Shown: positions 18,815 through 28,444, numbered from the stretch's first letter. The stretch is 64,000 nucleotides of DNA from Streptococcus gwangjuense (GCF_003627155.1 NZ_CP032621.1:372001-436000); one strand, 5' to 3'. Numbers and translations: made by a program. The notes: generated from the sequence alone by a model not told the origin.

Positions 18815-19051
18815 CTAGGTAAATGTGTTACGAATATTAGAATCGGGAGTTTCTTCGATAAATTCAACGATATCATTTGGAAGACAATCTAAAATGTGAC
18901 ATAGCTTTTCTAGAGTTAGTAAAGTTATGTTTTTATTTTTCTTTAAGCTGTCAAGAGTTTTGTTATCAACTCCAGATTTTAATAACTTGTATTGAGAAAC
19001 TTCTTTTTTCTTCATTGTAGCCCAGAGTGGGTTAAAACTGATTATCGTCAT
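18815..19051 (-). CDS. Small XRE-family regulator
   Basis: 78 residues from ATG 19051 (TTG at 19054 is an alternative). The pattern MTIISFNPLW...DNKTLDSLKKNKNITLLTLEKLCHILDC...DIVEFIEE is the minimal Cro/CI helix-turn-helix family (HTH_26 type), almost all DNA-binding domain. It is divergent from the membrane-protein operon starting at 19148, with a perfect palindrome between them, so it probably represses that operon and itself. AAGGAG lies close before the start. Confidence 0.85.
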   Translation of the reverse strand: MTIISFNPLWATMKKKEVSQYKLLKSGVDNKTLDSLKKNKNITLLTLEKLCHILDCLPNDIVEFIEETPDSNIRNTFT

Positions 19052-19092
19052 CAACTCCTTTTATTTAATTATAAGAAAAAAGTATCTGACTT

Positions 19093-19118
19093 CATATTGT
19101 GTATATATCCACAATATG
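19093..19118. promoter_or_regulatory. Palindromic operator between XRE gene and operon
   Basis: CATATTGTG (19093-19101) and its exact complement CACAATATG (19110-19118) are separated by 8 bases. It sits in the only divergent gap beside a small XRE regulator and overlaps probable promoter DNA of the gene at 19148. Confidence 0.7.
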
Positions 19119-19147
19119 ATAAAATAACTAGGAAAGGAGAGTTATAA

Positions 19148-20059
19148 ATGAATAAGAGTGAAATTATTTCTCAAGAGGAGAATGAGTTAGATTATTTTTT
19201 AGGAATTATTCCGGATGAATCTAAGTCAGATTTGTTTGATGAATGGACTATTTGGGAAGCCTATGTAAAAGGGAGGTTACCAAATAAACATTGGTCTGAA
19301 GTTTTTGATAATGGTGCATACCATTCTCTTGATGTCATTACTGCAGAAGGCAAAAAATATGAATATTATCCTATCGTTAATCCGCAATCATACCAGACTG
19401 TTTTACAAGAATATCTTTCGACAATAGAAGAGCCTAAACGTAGTAGAAACTTAATAGTTGAAGCTGCTATTTGGTCTAAAAGAGTAGAAGATCTGACTAA
19501 GTATTTTTATATAGTAGATGGAAAACATGTTTCTCTTATCAACCCGAAATTAAGTGTTTTGGGATGGATTTTCAGAATTTTAGGTTCATTGTTCTTAGTT
19601 GCCTATATAGATAGACTTGGTGAATTTTCTAGTTCTGGTTTAGGAATCTTAAGTAAACCTTTTGAATACTCCCTTTGGGTGGGAGCATGGGTTCTGCTAT
19701 GGTCTCCAATTTATTTTGCTTATCAACGAGTGAAGCATGAAAAACCAATAGCAGATCAAGTAAAAAAACATAAGGATGAAGTTGCTCAAGCTAGAAACTA
19801 TTGTATGGAGAAATTGAATAGTATTCCATTTGTTTATGCAAGGCAACAAGCAGGGTTAGATATTCATTTTGATGCTTTTGCTTATATGGTTAATGTAATT
19901 GATCAAGGTAGAGCCTATGACGTAGGACAAGCGCAAAATATGTATGAAGACATGATGAGGACAGAGCAATTAAATTATCAGTTTCAAGAATTACAAAGAA
20001 AAGTTGATTACAATAACAAAATGACAACAATTAATACATTTACAAATTTAATGAAATAA
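19148..20059 (+). CDS. Unknown protein with two membrane helices
   Basis: 303 residues. A soluble acidic N-terminal part (about 1-130) is followed by two membrane helices (about 136-155 and 174-195) and a helical C-terminal part rich in Gln, Glu and Lys (about 200-303). I do not recognise a family. AAAGGAG precedes the ATG by 8 bases. The next gene starts 18 bases later, so this is the first gene of an operon probably controlled by the divergent XRE regulator. Base composition is lower in GC than the pyr genes. Confidence 0.75.
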   Translation: MNKSEIISQEENELDYFLGIIPDESKSDLFDEWTIWEAYVKGRLPNKHWSEVFDNGAYHSLDVITAEGKKYEYYPIVNPQSYQTVLQEYLSTIEEPKRSRNLIVEAAIWSKRVEDLTKYFYIVDGKHVSLINPKLSVLGWIFRILGSLFLVAYIDRLGEFSSSGLGILSKPFEYSLWVGAWVLLWSPIYFAYQRVKHEKPIADQVKKHKDEVAQARNYCMEKLNSIPFVYARQQAGLDIHFDAFAYMVNVIDQGRAYDVGQAQNMYEDMMRTEQLNYQFQELQRKVDYNNKMTTINTFTNLMK

Positions 20060-20077
20060 TAGATTAGGAGAAATAAG

Positions 20078-20509
20078 ATGTTTGGAAAACCGAAATATGA
20101 GAGTGATATTGATCAAACAGTTAGAGATATGTGGTGGGGTTTTGCCATTTTTATAACTGTAATGTACTTTTTAGTCAAAGCAACTTACTATGTCGCATTG
20201 CCGTTTTATACTTTATTTACTCATTTGTTTGAAGAAAAAGTCCAACAGAAAGAATATCTAAACTGGATGCGATTTTTACCTTTGACTTGGTTTATGAGTG
20301 GAGAGACCAAAGAAATGAGACGAGCTGCTGTGAGCTGTACTATACTGCCGATTTCGCTACCTTTATTTTTAATTTTTAATTATCTATATAGTATTAAAGT
20401 AATTGGCGATAGCTTTTCCATTTTTATTTTGATTTTATTTACATGTAGCCTAGGAGGCATTATAGGTACTGTTAGAAATTATCTTTTTTCAAAAAAATAT
20501 ATTAGATAG
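20078..20509 (+). CDS. Unknown membrane protein
   Basis: 143 residues with about three hydrophobic segments (about 18-50, 86-107 and 113-133) and a charged loop between the first two. No family recognised. AGGAGAAATAAG lies upstream, and the gene follows the 303-residue protein by 18 bases, so the two are probably made together. Like its neighbour it is AT-rich. Confidence 0.7.
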   Translation: MFGKPKYESDIDQTVRDMWWGFAIFITVMYFLVKATYYVALPFYTLFTHLFEEKVQQKEYLNWMRFLPLTWFMSGETKEMRRAAVSCTILPISLPLFLIFNYLYSIKVIGDSFSIFILILFTCSLGGIIGTVRNYLFSKKYIR

Positions 20510-20555
20510 TGTAAGTATGTAAAAGTATAATCATTGAGAAGTCAGGAAAATAAAG

Positions 20556-23500
20556 ATGGATAGACAAAATACTAATGAAAAAAAGACTTTGAAAAAAGGT
20601 AGAAGAGGTTGGGTAATCTCAGCAGCAATTGTAGCGCTTTTAGGAATTTCAGTTGGAACAGTTGTGTTGCAAAATCAATCGAGTCAAAATCAAGGACAAT
20701 GTGAAAGTGTTACCGTTTCAGACTCTTCTTCAAAAGAAAAAGAATACACAACAACTGATACTATTAAAGAAACAGAGAAGAGTTTTCTACCTAAAGTAGA
20801 TGCCAAAGAGGAATTGGCTAAAGCATTTGTAGCTACTAAAAAAGTTGGTTCTGAAGATTCGATTAAATCTCTCGATAAATCATATGAAAAATCATCAGAA
20901 ATAAAGAAGGTAGAGGAAAAGCTTAAGTCACAGGTAAGAACTGAGGGTGAAGACGCAGTTGAGCAAGTTTCTAGATTAGAAGTAGCTAATAAAGATAATA
21001 AAATATTGAAAAAATCTGATAACCTAACTAAAAAGGTTGAAGTTAAAGATGATAAAGGCATCCCAGCAGTTCAGCCTAAACTGCCAGAATTGGTAATTAT
21101 CGAAAAAGGCACTCCAGAAGTTCAGCCTGCATTGCCTGAAGCTAAACCAGAAAAAGATAAGGTCTTAGATAAAAAGGAAGAGAAAAAAGAAGTTGAAACT
21201 AAAGTTACAACTCCAACTGTTCCAGAAAACAAAGACCAAACAACTGGTACTCCAACTAAAGAAGAAAAAACTTTAGAAGAGAAAAAAGATAAGGTTGAAG
21301 GTAATAACCAAGCAACTTTACCAGGAAACAAAGAACAAGTTGAAACTGGTAAAACTAATACTGTAGTTGGTGAAAAAACAACTGAAGAAGTTATTAAACC
21401 TGCTACTCCAGCAAAACCAGAAGTGCCTGCTAAACCAGCAGAAGATGGAAAACCAGCTGTAGAAACTCAGCCAGCCATTCCAGCTCAGCCTGAAGTTAAA
21501 AAAGTTGTAACTACTCGAACTGAAGTAGAAACTTCTGTAATTGAACCTGGAGTCCAACATGTCCCAGATGCAAATCTTAATGTTGGTGAAACTCAAGTTG
21601 TTCAAGAAGGTGTTGCAGGAAAAACAGAAACAACTTACACAATTACCATTGAAAATGGTGTAGAAGTTAGTCGTGTAGCAACAGGAACTCAAACAACTCC
21701 TGCAGTTGATAAAGTTATCCATGTTGGGACTAAAACTTCTAAAGAAGTGGTTCGTACTACAAAAGAAGAGGTGGTTCGCACTCCTATTCTTCCTGGTACA
21801 GAATACGTTCCAGATGAAAACTTAGATGCTGGAGTAGAAAAAGAGGTAGAAACCGGACAAAATGGTGAAAAACTTGAAGTTTTCACTGTAACACTTGAAG
21901 ATGGTGTTGAAACTGGTCGTACTCTTGTTTCATCTACTCAAAAAGAGGCAAAAAATAGAGTTGTTCATGTCGGAATAAAAGTTGCTAAGAAAAATATTGA
22001 AACTGTAACTCGTGAAAACCACAAGGTTGAACATAAAGTTACTAGCAACACAAATCCAGACCTTCCGAAAGGTGAGAAAAAAGTAATTCAAGCTGGTAAA
22101 GATGGTTCTTATGAACTTGTTACTACAGTTGTAACCACTCCAGACGGTACGGAAGTTTCTCGTGATGAAAAACGAGAAAATGAAGTTCCAGCAGTTGATG
22201 AAATTGTAGAAATTGGAACTGGTGAAAACTTGGAAACAAGTCGCACTTCTCGAACAGTTGAAGTAAATTACGAAACTGAAGAAGTTAAAGATGAGACATT
22301 AAATGAAGGAAAACGTGTAGTAGAAACTAAGGGTCAAAAAGGTTCTTATACTGAAACTACAATTGTTTACGGAAATGGTCGTTCATCTGTGGTTAAAAGT
22401 GATGAAGTAAAACCGGTTAAAGAGGTTGTTCGAGTTGGAACTCATAAAGTTTTAACAGAAAATAAAACTCGAGTTGAGCGCAAAGCTGGAGAAAACTTCA
22501 ATACTCTTGAAGTTAAAAGCGATAAACTTTTCAACGATCAACGAGTTGTTAAAACTAAAGGTAAAAACGGTGAAATCATCGAAAACTACAAAGACTACTA
22601 TGAAGATGGCAAACTTGTTAAGAGTGAGCTAATCAATACTGAAACTGTTCCAGCAGTGGATGAAGTAGTCGAAGTTGGAACTAAAGAACGTTACACTTAT
22701 GCTAATGAAGACAAAGTTATTACTGCTGAAGGTGAAAAACGAGTTGCTGATCCTGAACTTTTTGAAGGTGATGAGCGAGTTGAAGATGCGGTAAATGGTA
22801 AGGAAACTTATAAAGTTAAGTACATCAATGATGAAAATCAAAACCGTACGGAAGTAAGTCGTGAACTGATTAACACTGTTCCAGCAAAACAAAAAGTTGT
22901 TCATTATGGAACTAAGAAATTGATGTCTGAAGTTACTGAAGAAGAAACTGAAACAATTTCTCATGGTTCTCGTACTGAAAATGATTCTAACCTTTTCGAA
23001 GGTGAAACTCGTACTGAAAATGGTCGTGACGGATTCAAGCGTTACCGCAAAATTATTTCAGTAAACAATAAAACTGGTGAACGAACTGTTAAAAGTCGTG
23101 AGCTAGTTGAAACTAAGGATGCAGTTGACACAATTACCTATAATGGTACTAAGAAAAAACGTATCGCTGATCCAACAGATGTTGTAGTTCCAACAACTGA
23201 TGATAACTATGACATTGATGGTACATGGAAAGACATTAAGAGTCTAGGTGAAAACGGTTTGGATCCAAACAATGAAGATCACCGTAGCGCTAAGTATCTA
23301 CATGACAATCTTTCTCAAGCTGATAAAGACCGTGTAGCTGTTGATGAAACAGATGACGGAGATGAACTTCCTCGAGACATGGGACTTATCTCAGTTTGGA
23401 AAGTATCACGCCTTTCTCAAGCAGAACTTGATAAGCTTGAACAAATTGTAGATAATCGTAAACTTAATGAACACTTCATGGAGCTTCTTAATGAAGAACG

Positions 23501-23960
23501 CACTCGTAAAGGTTTGACTCCTGCAACCATCGCAGCAGATGATAGCGAACTAACTCGAGTTGCCAATATTCGTGCTAATGAAATGGCAGATCACGGTTCA
23601 TTGCGTTACCAAGGTAAGGAGGAAGGTAAGCATAAACGGCCTGATGGTTCTCGTTGGTCAACTGCTTATGATTCAGAATTCTACAAACAAACAAATGCAA
23701 TGACTGAAAATACAGCAGAAACAACAACTGTTTGGGATATTGTAAGTCTTACAAATGAAAAAGCGTTAGCTCACTACTTCTATACTGTATGGAAACACTC
23801 TAAAGGTCACTATGCAGCTATGATGATGGGAGATGGTTATAGCCCAGCAAACAAGAATGTACAATTCCGTGTTGCTCTTGGGTTCGCAAATCATTCATTG
23901 ACTTCTGATAATCCAACAAACGTTGTTGCAATAATGGAGATTGCATCTATGATGGACTAG
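20556..23960 (+). CDS. G5-repeat surface protein with C-terminal CAP domain
   Basis: 1134 residues. A basic N-terminus and one hydrophobic helix (about 19-40) could be an uncleaved membrane anchor or signal peptide. A charged, Pro/Lys/Glu-rich stalk (about 45-310) leads to seven G5-type repeats (about 314-868), each ending near VDxVVxVGTK. A linker region then leads to a CAP/SCP-like domain (about 965-1134) with LNEHFMELLNEERTRKGL, MADHG, MTENTA and HYAAMM. There is no LPXTG motif and no lipobox, so attachment would be by the N-terminal helix. G5 domains bind polysaccharide or stiffen surface proteins. Function is inferred as adhesion or cell wall contact. A strong terminator follows. Confidence 0.85.
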   Translation: MDRQNTNEKKTLKKGRRGWVISAAIVALLGISVGTVVLQNQSSQNQGQCESVTVSDSSSKEKEYTTTDTIKETEKSFLPKVDAKEELAKAFVATKKVGSEDSIKSLDKSYEKSSEIKKVEEKLKSQVRTEGEDAVEQVSRLEVANKDNKILKKSDNLTKKVEVKDDKGIPAVQPKLPELVIIEKGTPEVQPALPEAKPEKDKVLDKKEEKKEVETKVTTPTVPENKDQTTGTPTKEEKTLEEKKDKVEGNNQATLPGNKEQVETGKTNTVVGEKTTEEVIKPATPAKPEVPAKPAEDGKPAVETQPAIPAQPEVKKVVTTRTEVETSVIEPGVQHVPDANLNVGETQVVQEGVAGKTETTYTITIENGVEVSRVATGTQTTPAVDKVIHVGTKTSKEVVRTTKEEVVRTPILPGTEYVPDENLDAGVEKEVETGQNGEKLEVFTVTLEDGVETGRTLVSSTQKEAKNRVVHVGIKVAKKNIETVTRENHKVEHKVTSNTNPDLPKGEKKVIQAGKDGSYELVTTVVTTPDGTEVSRDEKRENEVPAVDEIVEIGTGENLETSRTSRTVEVNYETEEVKDETLNEGKRVVETKGQKGSYTETTIVYGNGRSSVVKSDEVKPVKEVVRVGTHKVLTENKTRVERKAGENFNTLEVKSDKLFNDQRVVKTKGKNGEIIENYKDYYEDGKLVKSELINTETVPAVDEVVEVGTKERYTYANEDKVITAEGEKRVADPELFEGDERVEDAVNGKETYKVKYINDENQNRTEVSRELINTVPAKQKVVHYGTKKLMSEVTEEETETISHGSRTENDSNLFEGETRTENGRDGFKRYRKIISVNNKTGERTVKSRELVETKDAVDTITYNGTKKKRIADPTDVVVPTTDDNYDIDGTWKDIKSLGENGLDPNNEDHRSAKYLHDNLSQADKDRVAVDETDDGDELPRDMGLISVWKVSRLSQAELDKLEQIVDNRKLNEHFMELLNEERTRKGLTPATIAADDSELTRVANIRANEMADHGSLRYQGKEEGKHKRPDGSRWSTAYDSEFYKQTNAMTENTAETTTVWDIVSLTNEKALAHYFYTVWKHSKGHYAAMMMGDGYSPANKNVQFRVALGFANHSLTSDNPTNVVAIMEIASMMD

Positions 23961-23962
23961 AT

Positions 23963-24016
23963 AAAAAACGAACAAGATAAGATTCTGATTATCAGAATTC
24001 TAGTCTTGTCCGTTTT
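23963..24016. terminator. Long bidirectional terminator
   Basis: A long imperfect stem (about 23963-23988 with 23991-24016) contains AACGAACAAGA and TCTTGTCCGTT, with T run on the + strand and A run on the other. It separates the G5/CAP gene from the convergent amino acid transporter operon. Confidence 0.8.
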
Positions 24017-24028
24017 TCTTTTTAAAAC

Positions 24029-24895
24029 TTAGTCGACTTTTCCACCTTCAACAACTAGGTCATCTGCTTTAGCAGCGTCACCGTAGGTTGGGTGAAGTGT
24101 TTTTTCATAGGCCTTATGGAAGAAGTTTTCTTTGCCTAATTTTTCAATATCTTTATTGATGAAGTCTAGCAATTCTTGGTTTCCTTTTTGAACTGCTGCT
24201 GCGATGGTATCTGGATCACCGAGGGAAGTAATACCGACTTCAAATCCTTTATTTTCAAGCGCCCAAGCTAGGACTTCAGTATTGTCAGTAGAGAAGGCAT
24301 CTCCACGTCCGTCAAGAAGGGCTTGGTAAGAGTCACTGTATTGATCGTATTTTTGGAGCTTGATTTCTGGATGATTCTTTTCAAAATAAGTCTCAGCAGT
24401 CGTTCCTTTTGTAACAATCAAGGTTTTACCTTCTAATTGTTTGACATCTGTAATGAGACCAGTCTTAGGCGATACGACACCAAGTGAAACTTTCATGTAA
24501 GGAAGGGCAAAATCAACTTGTTTCTTGCGTTCGTCAGTTACCGTAAAGTTGGCAAGAGTAATATCTACCTTGTTTGAAATCAAGTATTCAGCACGGTTAG
24601 CAGCATCGACGGAAACGTATTTAACCTTGACACCAAGGTCTTGTGCCAGTTGGTTCCCAAGCTCAATATCGTAACCTTGGTAAGAACCATCATTGTCAAC
24701 GTAACCAAACGGTTTCTTGTCTCCAAATACGGCGATTCGTAGCTCACCGCTTTTTTTGATTTCATCGATTGTGCGAGCCTTGGCAGTGGTTTTACCAGAC
24801 GATGAACCTGCGTTTCCACCTGAGCTACAAGCTGTGACAAAGATAAGGGCAAAGGCAAGTGCTAAAACAGTTAAGAGTGGTTTGAGTAGTTTCAT
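24029..24895 (-). CDS. Amino acid ABC transporter substrate-binding lipoprotein
   Basis: 288 residues. A lipoprotein signal with Cys at about residue 23 (FVTAC) is followed by an SBP_bac_3 domain (GELRIAVFGDKKPFGYVDNDG, then ANFTVTDERKKQVDF). It binds a polar amino acid outside the membrane; the exact ligand (glutamine, glutamate, aspartate or cysteine) cannot be read from the sequence. It is the last gene of a four-gene operon with the ATPase and two permeases. AAAGGAGA precedes the ATG. Confidence 0.92.
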   Translation of the reverse strand: MKLLKPLLTVLALAFALIFVTACSSGGNAGSSSGKTTAKARTIDEIKKSGELRIAVFGDKKPFGYVDNDGSYQGYDIELGNQLAQDLGVKVKYVSVDAANRAEYLISNKVDITLANFTVTDERKKQVDFALPYMKVSLGVVSPKTGLITDVKQLEGKTLIVTKGTTAETYFEKNHPEIKLQKYDQYSDSYQALLDGRGDAFSTDNTEVLAWALENKGFEVGITSLGDPDTIAAAVQKGNQELLDFINKDIEKLGKENFFHKAYEKTLHPTYGDAAKADDLVVEGGKVD

Positions 24896-24906
24896 AAAAA
24901 TCTCCT

Positions 24907-25665
24907 TTATAGATATGAGCCAAATTGGCTAAAGTCAAAGACATTTAAAAATTCCTGGGCTCGTTTGGTTTGAGGATTGGTAAAGAAGGCTTGAGCCGTT
25001 CCTTCTTCAGCGATTTTCCCTTGGTCGAGGAAGATAATCCGATCGGCAATGGCTTGGGCAAACTGCATTTCGTGAGTTACTAAAATCATGGTGCGCCCTT
25101 CTTGGGCCAAATCATTGATCAGTTCCAGAACTTCACGCACCATTTCTGGGTCCAGTGAAGCCGTCACTTCGTCAAAGAGGATAATTTCTGGATGCATGAG
25201 TAGGGCACGGACAATTGCAACCCGTTGCTTCTGTCCACCAGACAATTGACGAGCAAAGCTATGTTGTTTATCTAGCAAACCGACACGTTCAAGTAGTTGC
25301 AAAGCTTCTTCCGTTACTTCCTTCTTGTCTCTTCCCTGAGCCTTGATAGGACCTAGGATGAGGTTCTGTAGGACATCCAGATGGGGAAAGAGTTCATAGC
25401 TTTGAAAGACCATGCCAATCTTTTGGCGAACTAGGTGAAAGTCTTTTTTATTTTCAACGATAGACTGACCATCCAGCAGGATATCTCCTCCTTGAATACT
25501 TTCTAAGCCATTGAGGCAACGAAGCAGGGTACTTTTCCCACAACCAGAAGGTCCTAGAATGACGACAACTTCCCCTTTTTTGATTTCTAGAGAAAGTCCT
25601 TGGAGGATGGGATTGTCTCCGAAGGATTTTTTTAGTTCCTTGATTTCTAAGATAGTTTCAGACAT
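24907..25665 (-). CDS. Polar amino acid ABC transporter ATPase (GlnQ-type)
   Basis: 252 residues. Walker A GPSGCGKST (about 38-46), Q loop VFQSYELFPH, signature LSGGQKQR and Walker B ILFDEVTASLDPE are present. The DEVTASLD form is typical of the polar amino acid class. It starts one base after the upstream permease ends, and energises uptake by the two permeases of this operon. Confidence 0.95.
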   Translation of the reverse strand: MSETILEIKELKKSFGDNPILQGLSLEIKKGEVVVILGPSGCGKSTLLRCLNGLESIQGGDILLDGQSIVENKKDFHLVRQKIGMVFQSYELFPHLDVLQNLILGPIKAQGRDKKEVTEEALQLLERVGLLDKQHSFARQLSGGQKQRVAIVRALLMHPEIILFDEVTASLDPEMVREVLELINDLAQEGRTMILVTHEMQFAQAIADRIIFLDQGKIAEEGTAQAFFTNPQTKRAQEFLNVFDFSQFGSYL

Positions 25666-26343
25666 TTAGTTCCTCCAATGTTTTTCTAAGTGAGTGGATA
25701 GTTTGGAAATAGGAAAGCAAACTGCGAAATATAAGACAAGAATGGTTCCATAAATCCAGAAGGAAGCGGTTGGGATGGTCAGGCGATTGCTATCAATGAT
25801 TTGTTGTCCAACCTTGGTAACCTCAACAACCCCAATCAAAACAACCAAGGAAGTGGTTTTGATCATCCGAGTGACAAGATTGATGGCTTGTGGAAGTAAT
25901 CTTCTCAAAACCTGTGGGATGATGATGTGGTAGTAAAGTTGAACATTGGTCAAACCTAGCGCCTGTCCACTTTCAAACTGATGCTTAGGGAGGGAAGTGA
26001 TGGCTCCACGGACCAAGTCCCCCATTTCAGCTGTTCCCCAGAGGGTAAAAACGATAATAGCTGAAGTCTCACCTGAGATATTGATATTAAAGTTTCGAGC
26101 CAAGCCGAAATAAACGATGAAGAGCAGCACTAGTTGGGGCATAATACGGATAAATTCCAGATACAATCGTGTTAAAAATCGTATGATTCTAGAATGGGAG
26201 GTCATGATGATTCCCATGACTGTTCCGAACATCATGGATAAGAGGACAGACAGGAAAGAAATGCCAATTGTGACACCTAATCCCTGTAAGATTCTCAGGA
26301 GATTATTTCCCTGGAAGAGTACTTGGATTCCCGAATCCTGCAT
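25666..26343 (-). CDS. Polar amino acid ABC transporter permease 2
   Basis: 225 residues, HisM-type inner membrane component with about five helices and the EAA loop EsgQALGLTNVQLYYHIIIPQ. AGGAGG lies 7 bases before ATG 26343, inside the end of the other permease gene, so the two overlap by 41 bases and are translationally coupled. The pair should form a heterodimeric channel. Confidence 0.93.
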   Translation of the reverse strand: MQDSGIQVLFQGNNLLRILQGLGVTIGISFLSVLLSMMFGTVMGIIMTSHSRIIRFLTRLYLEFIRIMPQLVLLFIVYFGLARNFNINISGETSAIIVFTLWGTAEMGDLVRGAITSLPKHQFESGQALGLTNVQLYYHIIIPQVLRRLLPQAINLVTRMIKTTSLVVLIGVVEVTKVGQQIIDSNRLTIPTASFWIYGTILVLYFAVCFPISKLSTHLEKHWRN

Positions 26344-26983
26344 GGCGGAGCCTCCTTTCTATCCAACTAAAGAGCAGAGAGATGGGTAGCAACATGATAA
26401 GGTAAGCAACTACTAACATAGCCAGCGCAATGTCTGTCTCATAATAGAGCCCAATCAAGTCCTTGGCGACGTACATGAGGTCGGCCAAAGTCACTGCTGA
26501 GAAAACAGAGGTTTCCTTGATGAGGAAAATGACATTGGCACTAAAGGAGGGGAGTGCCACCGCTGTTGCTTGTGGCAGAACCACATAGCGAAAGACCTGT
26601 ACAGGTCTCAGACCAATTGCTAATCCAATCTCCTGCTGGGTTTGACTGACGGCTTCCAGCCCACTTCGGAAAGATTCTGCCATATAGGAGCCTCCTAAAA
26701 AGACCAGTCCTAAAGTGGCACAGACTTCTGAAGATAGGACAATCCCTACTCTAGGAAGACCGAAGTAGAGAAAGAAGAGTTGAATCAAAAGGGGCGTATT
26801 ACGTGACAATTCAATGTAGGCTGTCGCTACTTGCGCCAAAACAGGGATTCGATAATGTCGGATGATACTAACGATTAAACCGAGCAGAAAGGATCCCAGA
26901 ATTCCCCAAACTGCAATATGCAAGGTCAGAAAGAATGCCTTTTGATATAGTGGTAGATATTGTTCAACAATGGACCAATCCAA
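26303..26983 (-). CDS. Polar amino acid ABC transporter permease 1
   Basis: 226 residues, same HisM-type family, with about five helices and the EAA loop QEIGLAIGLRPVQVFRYVVLPQ. It is the first gene of the operon and the only one with a free upstream region. The C-terminus overlaps the second permease. The TTTTGG region upstream shows no strong promoter that I can place with confidence. Confidence 0.92.
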   Translation of the reverse strand: MDWSIVEQYLPLYQKAFFLTLHIAVWGILGSFLLGLIVSIIRHYRIPVLAQVATAYIELSRNTPLLIQLFFLYFGLPRVGIVLSSEVCATLGLVFLGGSYMAESFRSGLEAVSQTQQEIGLAIGLRPVQVFRYVVLPQATAVALPSFSANVIFLIKETSVFSAVTLADLMYVAKDLIGLYYETDIALAMLVVAYLIMLLPISLLFSWIERRLRHAGFGNPSTLPGK

Positions 26984-27165
26984 AAATAGAACCTCCCATC
27001 TAGAAATAATACAGTTATTGTAGCACTTAAAATCTTCTTTGGATAATATCTATTTTTTATTGCCGTTATAAGGATTTTTTATCATAGACATAAAATTTCT
27101 GAAATTTCCAAACAAAATATTTGAAAAGTTTTGAAAAAAGAGTTAAGATATTTTTGTAATATACA

Positions 27166-27181
27166 AAGTAAACGCTTACTT
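27166..27181 (+). promoter_or_regulatory. Candidate cre (CcpA) site before lctO
   Basis: The near-palindrome AAGTAAACGCTTACTT fits the catabolite-responsive element pattern and lies just upstream of the ribosome site AAGGAGGA, where CcpA would block or modulate transcription. Confidence 0.6.
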
Positions 27182-27198
27182 ATTAAGGAGGACATTTT

Positions 27199-28335
27199 AT
27201 GTCATACAAAACAAGCAATGCAGAAGGTCATGTAGATTTCATCAATACCTATGATTTGGAGCCAATGGCGCAACAAGTTATTCCTAAAGCAGCCTTTGGC
27301 TATATCGCTAGTGGGGCGGAAGATACTTTCACTTTACGTGAGAATATTCGTGCCTTTAACCACAAGCTCATTGTTCCGCATACGCTTTGCAATGTAGAAA
27401 ATCCAAGTACAGAGATTGAATTTGCTGGTGAAAAATTGTCTTCACCAATCATTATGGCGCCTGTTGCGGCTCATAAATTGGCAAATGAACAGGGTGAAGT
27501 GGCGACTGCGCGTGGCGTGCATGAGTTTGGGTCCCTCTATACAACTAGTTCTTACTCTACTGTAGATCTTCCAGAAATTACAGAAGCCCTTCAAGGGACA
27601 CCTCACTGGTTCCAATTTTACTTTAGTAAGGACGATGGCATTAACCGCCACATTATGGACCGTGTGAAGGCTGAAGGCTACAAAGCGATTGTCTTGACAG
27701 CAGATGCGACTGTAGGAGGCAATCGTGAGGTGGACAAGCGTAATGGTTTTGTCTTCCCAGTTGGCATGCCGATTGTTGAAGAATACCTGCCAGAAGGTGC
27801 TGGTAAATCAATGGACTTTGTTTACAAATCAGCTAAACAACGCTTGTCTCCACGTGATGTAGAATTTATTGCTGAATACTCAGGACTTCCTGTGTATGTC
27901 AAGGGACCACAATGCCGTGAGGACGTTGAACGTTCGCTTGCTGCGGGAGCTTCTGGTATCTGGGTAACCAACCATGGTGGTCGCCAAATCGACGGTGGAC
28001 CAGCTGCCTTTGACTCACTTCAAGAAGTAGCAGAAGCAGTTGACAAACGCGTACCAATTGTCTTTGACTCAGGTATTCGTCGTGGTCAACACGTCTTTAA
28101 AGCCTTGGCTTCAGGAGCAGACTTGGTAGCTATTGGTCGCCCTGTTATCTATGGCTTGGCCCTTGGTGGTAGTGTCGGTGTACGCCAAGTCTTTGAACAC
28201 TTGAATGCAGAATTGAAGACAGTTATGCAGTTATCTGGAACTCAGACTATTGAAGATGTCAAACACTTCAAACTCCGTCACAACCCATACAACCCAACCT
28301 TCCCAGTTGACCCACGCGACTTAAAATTGTATTGA
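27199..28335 (+). CDS. lctO: L-lactate oxidase
   Basis: 378 residues, an FMN-dependent alpha-hydroxy acid dehydrogenase. The catalytic His/Arg segment VTNHGGRQIDGGPA (about 255-268) and the FMN phosphate region FDSGIRRGQHVFKALA and VAIGRPV are present. It oxidises lactate to pyruvate with H2O2 as by-product. The size and residues fit lactate oxidase; glycolate oxidase is the main alternative. AAGGAGGA precedes the ATG, and a terminator follows. Pyruvate made here feeds SpxB, encoded 13 kb downstream. Confidence 0.93.
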   Translation: MSYKTSNAEGHVDFINTYDLEPMAQQVIPKAAFGYIASGAEDTFTLRENIRAFNHKLIVPHTLCNVENPSTEIEFAGEKLSSPIIMAPVAAHKLANEQGEVATARGVHEFGSLYTTSSYSTVDLPEITEALQGTPHWFQFYFSKDDGINRHIMDRVKAEGYKAIVLTADATVGGNREVDKRNGFVFPVGMPIVEEYLPEGAGKSMDFVYKSAKQRLSPRDVEFIAEYSGLPVYVKGPQCREDVERSLAAGASGIWVTNHGGRQIDGGPAAFDSLQEVAEAVDKRVPIVFDSGIRRGQHVFKALASGADLVAIGRPVIYGLALGGSVGVRQVFEHLNAELKTVMQLSGTQTIEDVKHFKLRHNPYNPTFPVDPRDLKLY

Positions 28336-28346
28336 TAAAAATATTG

Positions 28347-28370
28347 CCTCCACTGAATGTGGAGGTTTTT
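28347..28370 (+). terminator. Intrinsic terminator after lctO
   Basis: Stem CCTCCAC/GTGGAGG (28347-28353, 28359-28365) and five T. Confidence 0.9.
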
Positions 28371-28444
28371 GTTTGTGTTTTAAACGTTTGAATAAAGGAA
28401 AATCATATAAAAGTCTATATAAATATATTTTTCAATCAAATATC

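Noticed and set aside
20690..22964. Antisense open frames across the G5 protein gene
   Set aside because: They follow from the biased codons of the repeats and lack start signals.
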